Assembly: GCA_032158295.1 (NCBI GenBank)
Contig: CM063254.1
Span: forward strand, 3,139,538-3,203,537
Direction of reading: 5' to 3'
DNA from: Pycnopodia helianthoides
Taxonomy: Eukaryota; Echinodermata; Asteroidea; Forcipulatida; Asteriidae
DNA: 64,000 nucleotides
The notes under the pieces were generated by a model. That model did no database searches, had not been told where the DNA came from, and worked only from the letters and a program-made list of their open reading frames with translations. Positions 1-11,600 of this stretch are shown here, piece by piece; position 1 is the stretch's first letter; each line of letters starts with the position of its first letter. Made by a program: the position numbers and the translations under genes.

Positions 1-446
1 TAAGACTTACAAAAACTGCTCCAAAGTTCTTGGCTGGTCTTGTCTTGTAAATAAAAGCAATATCTTCGGGAAGAAGGACACTGAAAAAAAGGTTTTCATT
101 CACTGAGTGACCTGCACACACAAAAATAAATAAATAAGTAAATTTAAGTTTGACCATTTAAATATAATATTTTTTGAAAATCTCTGCAAGGCCTCCCTAC
201 AGTGATACCTATTTTTAATTTCTCATTTATTCACATTTACCGTCAGACTTCAAAAACCTTTGACACTTCATCGCATAAGTGTATATAGTTAAAGCCAAGG
301 GACTTTTTGTCCAAGTCCTGCTCTAGTCAATTTGTATAATCATGTAATTGCATACTTCATTTTTTTTTGGGGGGGGGCAATTTAAAAGTAATGATATTAA
401 AAGTCAGTGCAGTGCATCAGAGACTTGCATCTTTATATCACATCAT

Positions 447-812
447 TTAAAGGAACATTACAGTTTTTTGGGTTTTTTTGCTAATAAAACAGTTGCTGGC
501 AATGTGAGCACTTTATGTAATCAACCATATAGTATATATACATAAACTGACAAACCTGAAGTTTGAGATCGATCGGCCACCTGCCTGGTCTGGGTCACAA
601 GAAAATAGTGAAAAACCGAGTACACATTTGCATGAAATCATATAGATTCAACAAATAAATAAAACGCTCACTGAGCGATAAACTCCAATCGGAAAATTTG
701 TTTTTTCATTTCTCATCAAATATGGCATTTCAGACAGAAATATTTCAAGGGATGTTTTCTATGTAGTACTACTAGTACTATCAGTATCATCATCATTCAG
801 TCATTAGACCGT
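447..812 (-). mobile_element. TTAA-type TIR element, family A (truncated copy)
   Basis: It starts with TTAA followed by AGGAACATTACAG, the terminal motif of the complete copies at 44481, 51499 and 57465, and shares their interior (an ACTGAGCGATAAACTCC block). The far end stops near the ATTAGACCGTG motif without the second terminus. It lies reversed relative to the complete copies. Non-coding and non-autonomous. Confidence 0.7.
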
Positions 813-1025
813 GAACTAACAACATTCAATTTCAATTTCAATTTCAATTTGTGGTCATATTCTTCGTTCACGATCTGACAGAAAGTATACCTACAGAATC
901 ATGAGCTAGTTTAGAAAATAAAAACATTACCATGTAAGTGTGTTATTACAGCGAACAAAATCGAACAAACAAGTAAAAGGACGTGCCAACTTTTCCAGAA
1001 AATTGGGTGTCGTCGTGTCGTGGGC

Positions 1026-1037
1026 GCCGCCATCTTG
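1026..1037 (+). promoter_or_regulatory. YY1-like motif in candidate promoter region
   Basis: GCCGCCATCTTG is the reverse complement of the YY1 core (CAAGATGGCGGC). It sits in a locally GC-richer patch (about 1000-1060) some 1.5 kb upstream of the EDRF1 start codon. YY1 sites often lie at transcription starts of housekeeping genes. Use as the EDRF1 promoter is inference; a similar motif lies in intron 15 near 30560. Confidence 0.25.
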
Positions 1038-1778
1038 AATTGAACTCGCCAGCCGGCACCACACGACATTATAAAAGGGTGTCATAAGTATTTATTATTT
1101 ATAACAAATTCACACAATTACTCGTTTTAGTATCAAAGTGAAGATGTATAGTTGTTCAAATTATCGTAAAATATATCGTTTTTTATATTGTGTTACATTT
1201 TCAATAAGAAAAGATAATTTCATTAAATTTGGTCACGATATATTCTGATTTGAATCCCTATATGAAAAAATGGTAGCTCCCAACCTAAAGGTCAACACAA
1301 ACACTTCGTCAAAAACCAAAAACTACGAAATTGCTCATCATGTGGAGGATCTGTGGAATAAACTAGAACGATGTATCTGCTTACGAAGTTGGCAGACTGA
1401 CACTGAGTATATGAGAAGGAAATAACATTCATATGTCCAAGAAGGTGGAGGTGTTTTTAGCTGGTCTACCACTGTAAGTGTTTAAAAGCACGTTTTTTTT
1501 AGAACAGAATTCCGGTTAAACTAACGTTTAACTTCTTTTGTATTTTATTGTATCCTGCCAATTTGTTCAGTCGTGCATGGTGCCGTGTGTGTGTCGTTTA
1601 AAACTTTCACTAGTTCTGAGTCAGTGAGTGTACCCATGGAGGTAGAAATTATGGTGTAACACTAAATTTGTATGATATTTTTCTCATTATTACCAAGAAG
1701 AAGAATTCTTGCATTTGACCCAGTTCCTGTAAAATATGCCTTTGAATTTGATTGATGAGTGTGAAAGTATAGTTAAGA

Positions 1779-2228
1779 TAATCGTAACCCTCCATCCACC
1801 GACCGTCGGGAGGATGGAGGTTTAGGATTATTGCAACTAGAGAGTATGTACATCCCGATATGTGTAGATTATGCAGTATTTCACCAGAACAGAAGTGTTA
1901 AACTTAATGTTTTGAATAGTTTAAATTATGTGTTACCACAATCACATTCATATTGAAAAATGTATCATAACAATAAAATGTAAACTGTGTCACTTTGAGG
2001 GTTACTCAAACCTAGTGTTCCGACACACTTATTACTCAGTTCTGACACCCAGGCCCTATGTTCCAACACCCTGGTGTATTTTTCTTTAAATTTTAACCCT
2101 AGCTTACCCTAACCCTAGTGTGTAAATCACGACCCTGGGGTTTTCAGAACGTAGCACTGTTACTGTGTTGCAATAGTTGTAATTCTATATTTGTCGGTCG
2201 TTGTTGGGAGGATGGAGCGTTACAATTA
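1779..2228. mobile_element. 450-bp TIR element
   Basis: The left end TAATCGTAACCCTCCATCC pairs with a right end whose reverse complement reads TAATTGTAACGCTCCATCC, two mismatches in 19 bases. A second small inverted repeat follows the left end (about 1786-1826). There is no coding capacity. It is a miniature inverted-repeat element of unassigned family. Confidence 0.5.
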
Positions 2229-2598
2229 TGGGAACTATCTGTCACTGTATCAGCTAGCCCAATAAATAGTCCCAATATGCTAGAGTCCTAGACCAAGTAA
2301 CTGGGGCACTGTACTTCTTTAAACAAAAACTTGACATCTGCGGTTGTACTAGCACGAACAGCAGATGTCAACTCTTCTTTTTAAGGAGTACAGCAAATTA
2401 CTGGGTCTACTAGAGTCCAGTGTATTGGCAAGTTATGGGTCTGTGTACTGTCATCGACTTCAAAATGTTTTTTTTTTGTATTTTCTACTTGCCTCCACAG
2501 ATATTGTCCAGCTGTATTTGTTACGGGGGGAAACCCGGCTCACGCCACCACAGTCTCTGATATATCATGGTGAAAAGAAAATCTGTGTTTAAATTACC

Positions 2599-2652
2599 AT
2601 GGCCGATAGTAAAGAAAGCGTTGGTGCAAAAGAAGATGGAGATGAAACACAG
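2599..2652 (+). CDS. EDRF1: EDRF1 exon 1 (start codon)
   Basis: It encodes 18 residues beginning MADSKESVGAKEDGDE, resembling the acidic human N terminus. The start has A at -3 and G at +4, and TAA lies in frame 9 nt upstream. The donor is CAG/GTTCGT at phase 0. Intron 1 (2653-3423) holds a possible retrotransposon scrap and a SINE. Confidence 0.8.
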
Positions 2653-5600
2653 GTTCGTATGAAAATGCCAACGTTCAACCACTGCCTAAATGAGCCATTT
2701 ACGAGTTGGATTACAATGTACATGTAGCGCTTTCTCACACCCAGCATGCCCAATGGCATCTCAAAGCATTTTTTTTCTCTCTACAAGGTAAAGTTTAGTG
2801 AATCCGATCCTTTTCAACACTCTGGCCCAACTCTATGGAATAACTCCCTCTACATCTCCGACAAGACATACATATACAAGTTTCAGAACCCTTTTGAAAA
2901 CTCATTTGATTGTGGAACTTGCCATCTTTCAACGGTGCAAAACCTGAAGTCTGTTATCTGCATCTCTCATGCGGGGGGGGGGGGGGTCAATAAGACATTG
3001 CACTTGGTCCGCCATCATTATTATTACTAAAAAAGTGTCGTGGCCGAGCGGTTAAGAGCATTGGACTCAAGCTCTGGTGTTTCTGATCAGCAGGGTTCGA
3101 GTCTCGGTCGTGGCACTTGTGTCCTTGAGCAAAATTCTTTACCATAATTGCTTTGTGCTTCGGATGGGAGCCGTAGATCCTGTGTACTAGGATTGGTAGT
3201 GCACGTAAAAGAACCCAGAACACTTATCATTGAAGTGTACAGAGGTCAACCACAGTGTTTCTGGTTCACAGCAAGCACTGTTGTTTACAGGTTCCCTCAG
3301 CCTTGGGAGCTACAGTGATTAAGTTCACCCATGAGGTATCCTTGGTTTCATTACAAGAAATATATAATAAAAATATCAAAACAATGTAGAGTAATAGAGT
3401 ATGTCTTCCATTTTGACTTTCAGGGTCAGCCCGAGTCCTCGACAGCAGACGTCAAATCGACAGCCATGGTCAAGTCATCCAGGAAACTCCCCGTGTATCA
3501 GTTCTCAAAGTTAGACCTCAACACGGACCTACATACACCACCTGATAACTGGCTAAGAGATGAGCCTCAGCTTTTCCAAGACCTGGGTCACTGGAGAGTG
3601 CACTCAGTATTCCAGGTATGTGCGGAGGTGTGGTTTGTTTTTGGTATTGTTTTGGCATATATTACAAGCGAGTAGGTGCCTCGGATCATTGATGGCGAGC
3701 TCACAAAAGGACATCAATGTGCATAGTAGAGGTCTTGGCCGCAAAGTGCTCAATGATATATTCTTCATACACCTGGAACACAGTAGAGCGCAAGACAAGC
3801 AGAAGTGGAAAGTCAAAATTCATGCTCAATGATATACTCTTCATATAATTGTTTGGACTTGCATTTAGATTGGATTGCCTGACTATAGTGATAAGCCCTT
3901 TTCATACTTGTGCGGAAGTGAAGCAAATTCTCCTGCCTAATTGACAAAACGGCGCATAATAATTGTTTGCGTGTGGTAAATTCACTTCACATTTTGCTTT
4001 CGCATGAAGTATGAACCGGGTTTAAAGCAATTGTTATTTTGACCAAGGACCTCAGTCCTTCTGAATCCTTCATTTGGCAAAGAGGCGCATAATAATTGTT
4101 TGCGTGTGGTAAATTCACTTCACATTTTGCTTTCGCATGAAGTATGAACCGGGTTTAAAGCAATTGTTATTTTGACCCAAGGACCTCAGTCCTTCTGAAT
4201 CCTTCATCTTGCAAAGAGGATACAGAAGGATTTGGAAGGGTTAGGGTTTGAATGTATGCTTGATGAATAAAAAACAAACATATTTCTCTTTTTTTTTTAC
4301 AGTTTTGCAATGGCCGAAACTCTTCCAGAAACAGTTGGTGAAGTTGATGTTATAACTGCTGCCGAGGTACAGTACTGAACAAAATAATGTATGGATTTCT
4401 CTGAGCATCACTGTGTGACAGATATCAGCGCTACACAAGTGCCACTATTGTTGTGTTCGTTTTTTCGTTTCAACAGTGCTTTCCATTTGTCCAAATGTTT
4501 ATGTCTTGTTACGCCCCTGTTGTAGTTGCATCAGTTTTTTTTTTGATGTACTTTTCTGCATCTACTCAATCAGAACATCAAGAAACTGCTGAAGATCCCC
4601 TTCAGTAAGACGCAGGTCAGCATGGCTGTGCATCGCGTCGGCAAGACACTACTGCTCGATGAGTTGGATCTGTTTAAGCACCTCAGGAGTGCCTCAAAGG
4701 TAAGTCGGGGTAGGCATCACGAGCTCAAACAGCGCCCTCACCGAGGTCAGAGGAAGACCTGTCATTGGTGAACACGCATGTGAACATCTCTGTTGGTTGA
4801 CCTCAGCGATGGTGGCCTATGCGAGGAGTCTTTTTAGACGGTTGTTGAACGGGATAGAGTGATCATGAAGCTGGTTATAAATTTTTGAGTGATTCACAAT
4901 ACGGTTTACCAGGAGATGCCATTTTTCCGAAAAGCAGTCCACTACAAAAATTACAGTCACAACACAGCGCTGCACTGGCAGTTTGGGATCTTGAAAATGG
5001 CTGACGTGAATTAAAAAATCGTTCACAAACCTAAACAAATATCACCGTCTAATGCAAAAATATGGCCTTGCTGCTTTTTGAAAGAAACATCATTCCTGAA
5101 ATGTTCTGTATTGTCTTGCATGCAAATCATGATGGAATGGACCAGGGTTTCGTGGCGGGCGCTTTGCGCGGCTATACCCTGCTTGAGCCCTACTGGTGAC
5201 TTGAGTCAACTATGCACTATACCCTGCTTGAGGCCCCAATGGCGACTTAGTCCAATTGTGCAATATACCCTGCTTGAGCCCATATGGCGGACTTTAGTCA
5301 ATTTTGCATATACCCTGCTTGTGCCCTACTGTCGGACTTTAGTCAATTGTGCATTATACCCTGCTTGAGCCCTACTGTCGACTTTAGTCAATTGTGCAAT
5401 ATACCCTGCTTGAGCCCTACTGGCGACTTTAGTCAATTGTGCAATATACCCTGCTTGTGCCCTAACTGTACTTTAGTCAATTGTGCATTATACCCTGCTT
5501 GAGCCCTATGGGCACTTTAGTACACTGTGCAATATACCCTGCTTGAGCCCGATGGCTACTTTAGGCGATTGTACACTATACCCTGCTTGAGCCCCAATGG

Positions 5601-8600
5601 TGACTTTAGTGGACCAGAATAACACCAAAAAAAAACACTGAAGCCTGAGCGCAAAGGCTATTTCCTTCAAAGCTATTGTTTTGTCCATGTTCATCCTCCA
5701 TACCAAGATTAAAATCATTGGAAAGAGAAAGAACGTTTGCAATACAATCGAGGGGAATTCTCATAATTTACTTCACTGCTGCAGAGTGAGTAACTACATG
5801 TAGCTTTTCAACTAACCTGCTCTAGTCATCGTTAGGAGATTGTTTTTATTGAAAATGGTGTACTAAAAATTAAAGCTCTAGGTTTTGGTTTTGTTCTTAT
5901 TTTTGACCAGGGTGAGCGAGACTGGATGAAGACGTTTATCATTCAAGCAGTGTTATCTGAAGGCAAGAATCTCACCATGAAACGGAAAACCAAAGAGATG
6001 CTTCAAAACTCAAACCTTTTGTCCAAGTTCTTATACTACAGGTATGTGTATTTCCAATGGAATCAGTCGTAGAATTTGTTCAGCTAGTACATCTAAAATA
6101 CAACATGTGCGATTTAAAAACCCTCATAGTGTCTGACCATTTAGTATCATGCATTGTGGCTTTGAATAAGGGAATAAAAGTGCAGCGACGAGGTCTTGAA
6201 TGGCCGTTTCAAATTGGCAAGGTCGTGGCCGTGCAATAAAGGATCAAGACGAAAGCGAGGTCCTTTATCGTAACGTCTGTTAACAGCCGCAACGGACATT
6301 TAAGATTGAGTCACCACTCTTTTATTCCCATTCATAAATACCTTTCTGTTCAAAACGTCCAAAAACCTTTAAAGGTTAAGAACAAATCTGACAGTTAAGC
6401 CTCAACTTTTCCTGACTCTGCGTTGAATTTCTATCCATGTTGAGCACTAGTTTCGAACTTGTGGTCTTAAGTTTCAAACGATCGCACATACATTTTGAAC
6501 CTGCACAAGCCAAATGTGCGACCTACCAACTTAAATGCAATCTGACAACACTGAGTTCTGTCTTGGCCCTTGGCTTGTGCCGCCCCCATGTAAGTCTTAC
6601 CTCTTCCAGTTCAGTTCCATCTCAGGGCAACCTTTGGTATTCTGTTTGGGGACATCCTTAGAACATGACCAAGCCATCGCAATCTGCACATCTCGATCGC
6701 AAGAGAGATGCCAAGTGTAGCCTGTCTTCTTTTACAGGTTCTCATTGCTGGTCTTATTTGATCAATAATCATACAATGCAATGACTGATATTTCTTCCAC
6801 TTCCTCCAAAATGTTCAGTATTGGAAATTCTTCTGAAGAGTCAGTGCCCCAGCCGTCCTTCGACACGGACGAACAGCATTTTGCACAGCACCAGTCTGCC
6901 CTAGTCCAGATTCCAGATCTACTACCAAAGGTACGCAAACATGATAACTTCTCCCTTGTTTAGGCCAACAACTTTGACCTTATCAGAGTCTTTCTTTTTA
7001 GCCATTGGGAAAGACTTTGCTAGGATGGAAAAGGGAGGCCATACAAAAAATAATTTATGCCACAATATATTTTAGTTGATAGGCAGTTTGCAACAGCTAA
7101 AGTCCGGTTGAAATTTGTGTCACTTGTGGCCGACCATTTAATACACGGTTCTATGTCTGCTAACCATTAAAAGTCTGTAATGCTGTGGTGTGTCGTAGTC
7201 GAGAGGTCTAGTGCATGAAACTCAAGTTCTGGTGGCTCAGTCACCGGAGCGTGGGTTCGGAGCGTGGGGTCTTAACAATTTGTGTCCTTGAGCAAGACAC
7301 TTTTACTATAATTGCTTCTCATCACCAAGGAGTGAATGGGTACCTTCGAGGGTAGAGATTGTTGACGCGACTGATTAGCAACATGGACACCCGTTTGGCT
7401 GCCGGTGCTGCATACTCTGAAGGAGTTGAGACGGCTTTAGAAATGCTAAGGCCGATGAACAGGGGTAATAATACTGTAACGCGCTTTGAGGATCCTAGTT
7501 GGTTTGAAGAAATCCGTAATGAATACTGTTATTGTTATTATTATATTGCAGACAGAAGCCAGTGAGTTTGCACGCCAGGTCCTATGGCAGTTTGAGGACA
7601 TCCGCATGTTAATAGGAACCGATCTACCGATATTTGGCGAAGGAATACACCCAGCAGTCAGTCTCAGATTAAGGTAAGGCAAAACATACTTACAAATAAT
7701 GATATAGACTGGTACCCACTACTTGTACAGGTGTTAACCGGTATCCGGCATATCCTAGTAGCTAGATCAAGTCGCTTTACAACATTATTATCCCTGTTCA
7801 TCAGGCATACTTGGGCCATTCCACAAACTGTCTCAACTTCCAGGGGAGCATAAAACACCAAGCTGCTTTTATTAGCGCTAACGGGTTAATCCAACATGAT
7901 ACCGTCTCAGCCCTCACTGGTTCCCTTTTTACCCCTTAGCCCCATAGGCTGAAAGGGGTAATGTCATTGCCTACAGAGTATGAGGCCCGTCTGTGGTTTC
8001 GGGACCAAGTTAGAAGTAACATTTGGACTTGTAACTTGCTCTTAGAGAAAGAAATCCGTAGTTGGGATTGTATTGGGGTGAAAAGGTCAAAGGTCTAGGA
8101 TGCATTGATGAGTTCAATTCCATAGGTCAAATGTCAATGTCACAATGCTCTTGTATTGGAACATGGTTTGGTGATATTTTTGTTAGCTACAATGTACAAG
8201 GGCTGAGGGGTATCAACAGCATGGCTGTTGTTCTATACATCAGGGTTAAGAGAAGCAATTGGTGGTTGAGTGTCCTGGTCAAGGACACCCAAGACGCAGG
8301 TGTCATGACTGGGATTCGAAACCCACACTTCGATGACTAAGCCGTCGGAACTTGTGTCCGATGTGCTAGACCACTCGGCCACGCCATGCAACATAAAAAA
8401 TTGTTCCTCCATAAGGCCATTTTTAGCATTCAGTGTTGGGTCACAATAAACACACTACCTTACAGATAAACGTATCCCAACAAACTGTAAACTGTTGGAT
8501 TGCACATAACTCTTCAATGCTATTTTTTGCCATGTTTTTCATCTGTTACTGCTAGTAACAAGAGAATGTAGGTAGGCGTTTACGTTGTATGATTTGCAAA

Positions 8601-11600
8601 GTTATGTTAGAGATGGCAAACACGCATATATGTGACCTGATCTATCGAAATGAGGTCGGACAGAACGTATTGCGTGAAATTTGCGTGTAAAGTTGGTCAC
8701 AATCGAAAATCATGAAAAAACACTACAAAAAACGATTCCGCGATTTCGGGGGTATTAGGTTAAATAAAACTTGATCTTTCTTGTCGTGGTCTTACCTTTT
8801 ATTGAAAAGATGAATAAATCCACAAAAAGTACATTTTCTTGAGCATGTTTGTACACAATTGATTCTCTTCAAAGTTACTTAAAACGAGTATCTAAACAAA
8901 CACGTCGTAAAAAAATGGAAGTGGCCTTGTCTTGTAGACTTTCTTCATTTCCCAATAACTTTGGACTGGCATAAGCTACGGAAAAAATAATGGTATTGCT
9001 GGAAAGCCAGTGAGTTACTTGTTAACACGGTATGCACAACTCAGTTTTATTAAGGGTTGATATATTCCTCATTTCGGCCGATCAGGTCACATATACACAA
9101 GTCTGAATGACTATATGGCACAATGGTACCAGGCTTTGCCCATCTAGAGTTTGTTATACAAAAGCTTGCCCCAAACCATGTGATGTAACAAATCTGTCTT
9201 TAGTCTGGGGAATTCAATTGGAGTGCTCACTTCTTGTGACCAATAAAGTCATATAACAGGAAATTCAAAATCTGATTCGCAAATGGTTATATTCTCAAAG
9301 TATTGGTGGACTTTGAGATTAGTCCTTCATTTTAAGAAATGCAAGGAGAGCTATAATCTGCTCTCCATAAATTGTTTTAAGAACTAAATTTCACAAATGT
9401 TTCTTTTTATTTTTGTGTACATTATTTTATTAATATGACAGTTCATGATGTTTAACTTAAAAGGGCTATTGCAAACCAACCAAAAGGACCTATGATGTAA
9501 ATGCAAAAAATAAGTTATTGCCTGACATTTCGACCCTAGCAGAGTCTTTCTTGAAGGCTAAATGACATGACAACACACAAAATAAACAGGTATAAATCAA
9601 ATGGAAACTCAAGATTGAAACTGAAGGTTACACGTGATCCAGTCCAAGGCCGATTGTACAAGAATCAAATGTATTATTGATACAACAAATTGGTGACTTA
9701 ACAACGGTAATAATTTATTCAGATCTGGTGGTATAATTCTATAGAACAAGCCGTGTAAAATAAATGTTGCTAGGCAACGAATTAGAAAAGAAATGCGTGC
9801 CTTGATTATCAAGCCATTCAAGTTTTAAACTGCACACTGTAGCATTACAGCTCCACTTACAGTGAAGTCATCGGATGGATGAAAACATCAAGTAGCGATC
9901 CACACAAAACGCAATCTGGGAAAGTGAGTGGACATCTTGAATCTTGAGCATATCAGGCTGAACTTTGCTTCATTCCAAGATCGAAGAAACGAGACCTTCT
10001 GACTTTTGATTTGTATTTCTTCGCAAAGGAATTGTGTAAGCGTTAAATAATACCAGTTCAATCTTCAAGTCAGTGGACATCAAGAGCATATTAGGCTAAA
10101 CTTGGCCTTATTCAAAGATCAAAGAAACGAAAGCGTCTGACTTGTGATTTGTCATTGGCTTTGCAAAAATTAAAAAGTGTCTACAATTAATAATTAGTCA
10201 GTATGTTGGTATTTACAGCTTGCATGAAGGAACTATTGTCATTACTTTTCCTTGTTTTCTTTGTGGGGCTTGGAGCCATGTGTCCTCCCGGCTGGTTGAC
10301 TTGGCAAGACTCCTGCTACATCTTACTGCCTGAGAAGATGAATTGGACCGATGCGTTTAGGGTTTGTGATCGTCCTGGAAGCGCCATGGCTATGCCTGAA
10401 TCTCAAAAAGAACAAGATTTTATTTGGCAAGAAATGACTGCATCGGGGATACAAAATGGTCTCGTGGACTCTGATTCATTTCAACTTTGGATTGGGTGCA
10501 AGAAAAATCTAGCCATTCCTGGACAACTGTCATGTCCTGGTAAGAAAGTTGATTCCGACTACACAAATTGGGAGGGAGAAAAATATCAGGATGACGGGCA
10601 GGACTGCGTCAGAATGGTGTCACAACACGGAGGTAAATGGAAAGACCTCAAATGTTCCAATACCAAGTTCGCTGCTTGTGAGATGCGTGTCCCTCATCCC
10701 GTGTACTGCCTGACAGCTGACGATGACGGTCGCTTCACACCGCAGTGTCTGCTCAACCATGAGATCAAGAATCTGACAGCCAAGGGAGTCATCGGGTGTG
10801 GTCAGGCATGCTGGGCGGAGCCTCGATGCCACTCCTTCAATCTCTGGCACCAGGGTAAGACATGTCAGCTTAACGACGCGTCCCGCCTTGAGGCTGACAT
10901 CACTGATCTCAAGAACATGGAGGGCTGCTCCTTCTTTGAACTGTAAAATGATCAACGCAAGTATGAATGGACATGCCTGAGATTTCAGTCGTACTTGAAG
11001 GAATTTCTTTGTGGAAGATAGGTTTCAGAATACAGCTAGGTCATCAAAAACACAAAGACATTCAGTGATGTTGCGTGTTCCATCCGAGTGGGGGGAAGAG
11101 ACAGTTCACTTGTAAATATCTGTGTGAAAAATAGACATTCTGTACTTTGTAAACACTCCAAGAATAGTGTTAGTCTGCAAAAAACGTTGAGTCTTGCCTC
11201 ACCTATATGATTCTACCCAGCACTGCGTCTATTTCGGTGAAGTAGATAGTTTTTATGATGTTACGCTAGATGTATTCATTTATTTGTGCTAATAACAACT
11301 GTGAGTCTCCACTATGCTTTTGTAACTTTATATTGAAAACAGGAAAATAAGAGACATGATCGTGATTGTTTGCTGTTAAATGATTTGGATTACCAGCCTA
11401 GTAACCAATGCAAACTCTGGGTGTGGTCAGGGGTGCTGGGCGACGCCTAAATACCACTCCTCCGTTGTCCAGTGTTTGGGGAAGTCTCTGACATCATTGA
11501 CTTTAAGAACATTTTTAACTGTTCCTCTCTTTCTTAAACTGTAACTGTCGATAGATGAAGCCAATATACAAGCATCCTTTACGTTAACAGAATTATCCCT

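Larger units (their letters stand above)
1..2598. other. Upstream region of EDRF1, no gene seen
   Basis: No reading frame here has a recognisable protein or a convincing exon. The stretch holds a truncated TTAA-type element (447-812), a 450-bp TIR element (1779-2228), a YY1-like motif near 1026 and AT-rich sequence. A 5' untranslated exon of EDRF1 could lie here but cannot be located from sequence alone. Confidence 0.6.

Noticed and set aside
2095..2125. Telomere-like CCCTAA phrases
   Set aside because: Only two imperfect units (TACCCTAACCCTAG) within ordinary sequence; no array.
3035..3115. Functional tRNA gene (also 12608, 17278, 55912)
   Set aside because: A and B boxes are present, but a shared non-tRNA body follows each and several heads are degenerate; these are tRNA-derived SINEs.
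5078..5502. Two overlapping frames with repeated Cys/Pro motifs
   Set aside because: They are readings of the 45-bp satellite in EDRF1 intron 4.
5172..5612. Possible CRISPR-like array (also the 29-bp array at 32222)
   Set aside because: Units are contiguous tandem repeats without unique spacers, in an animal gene intron.
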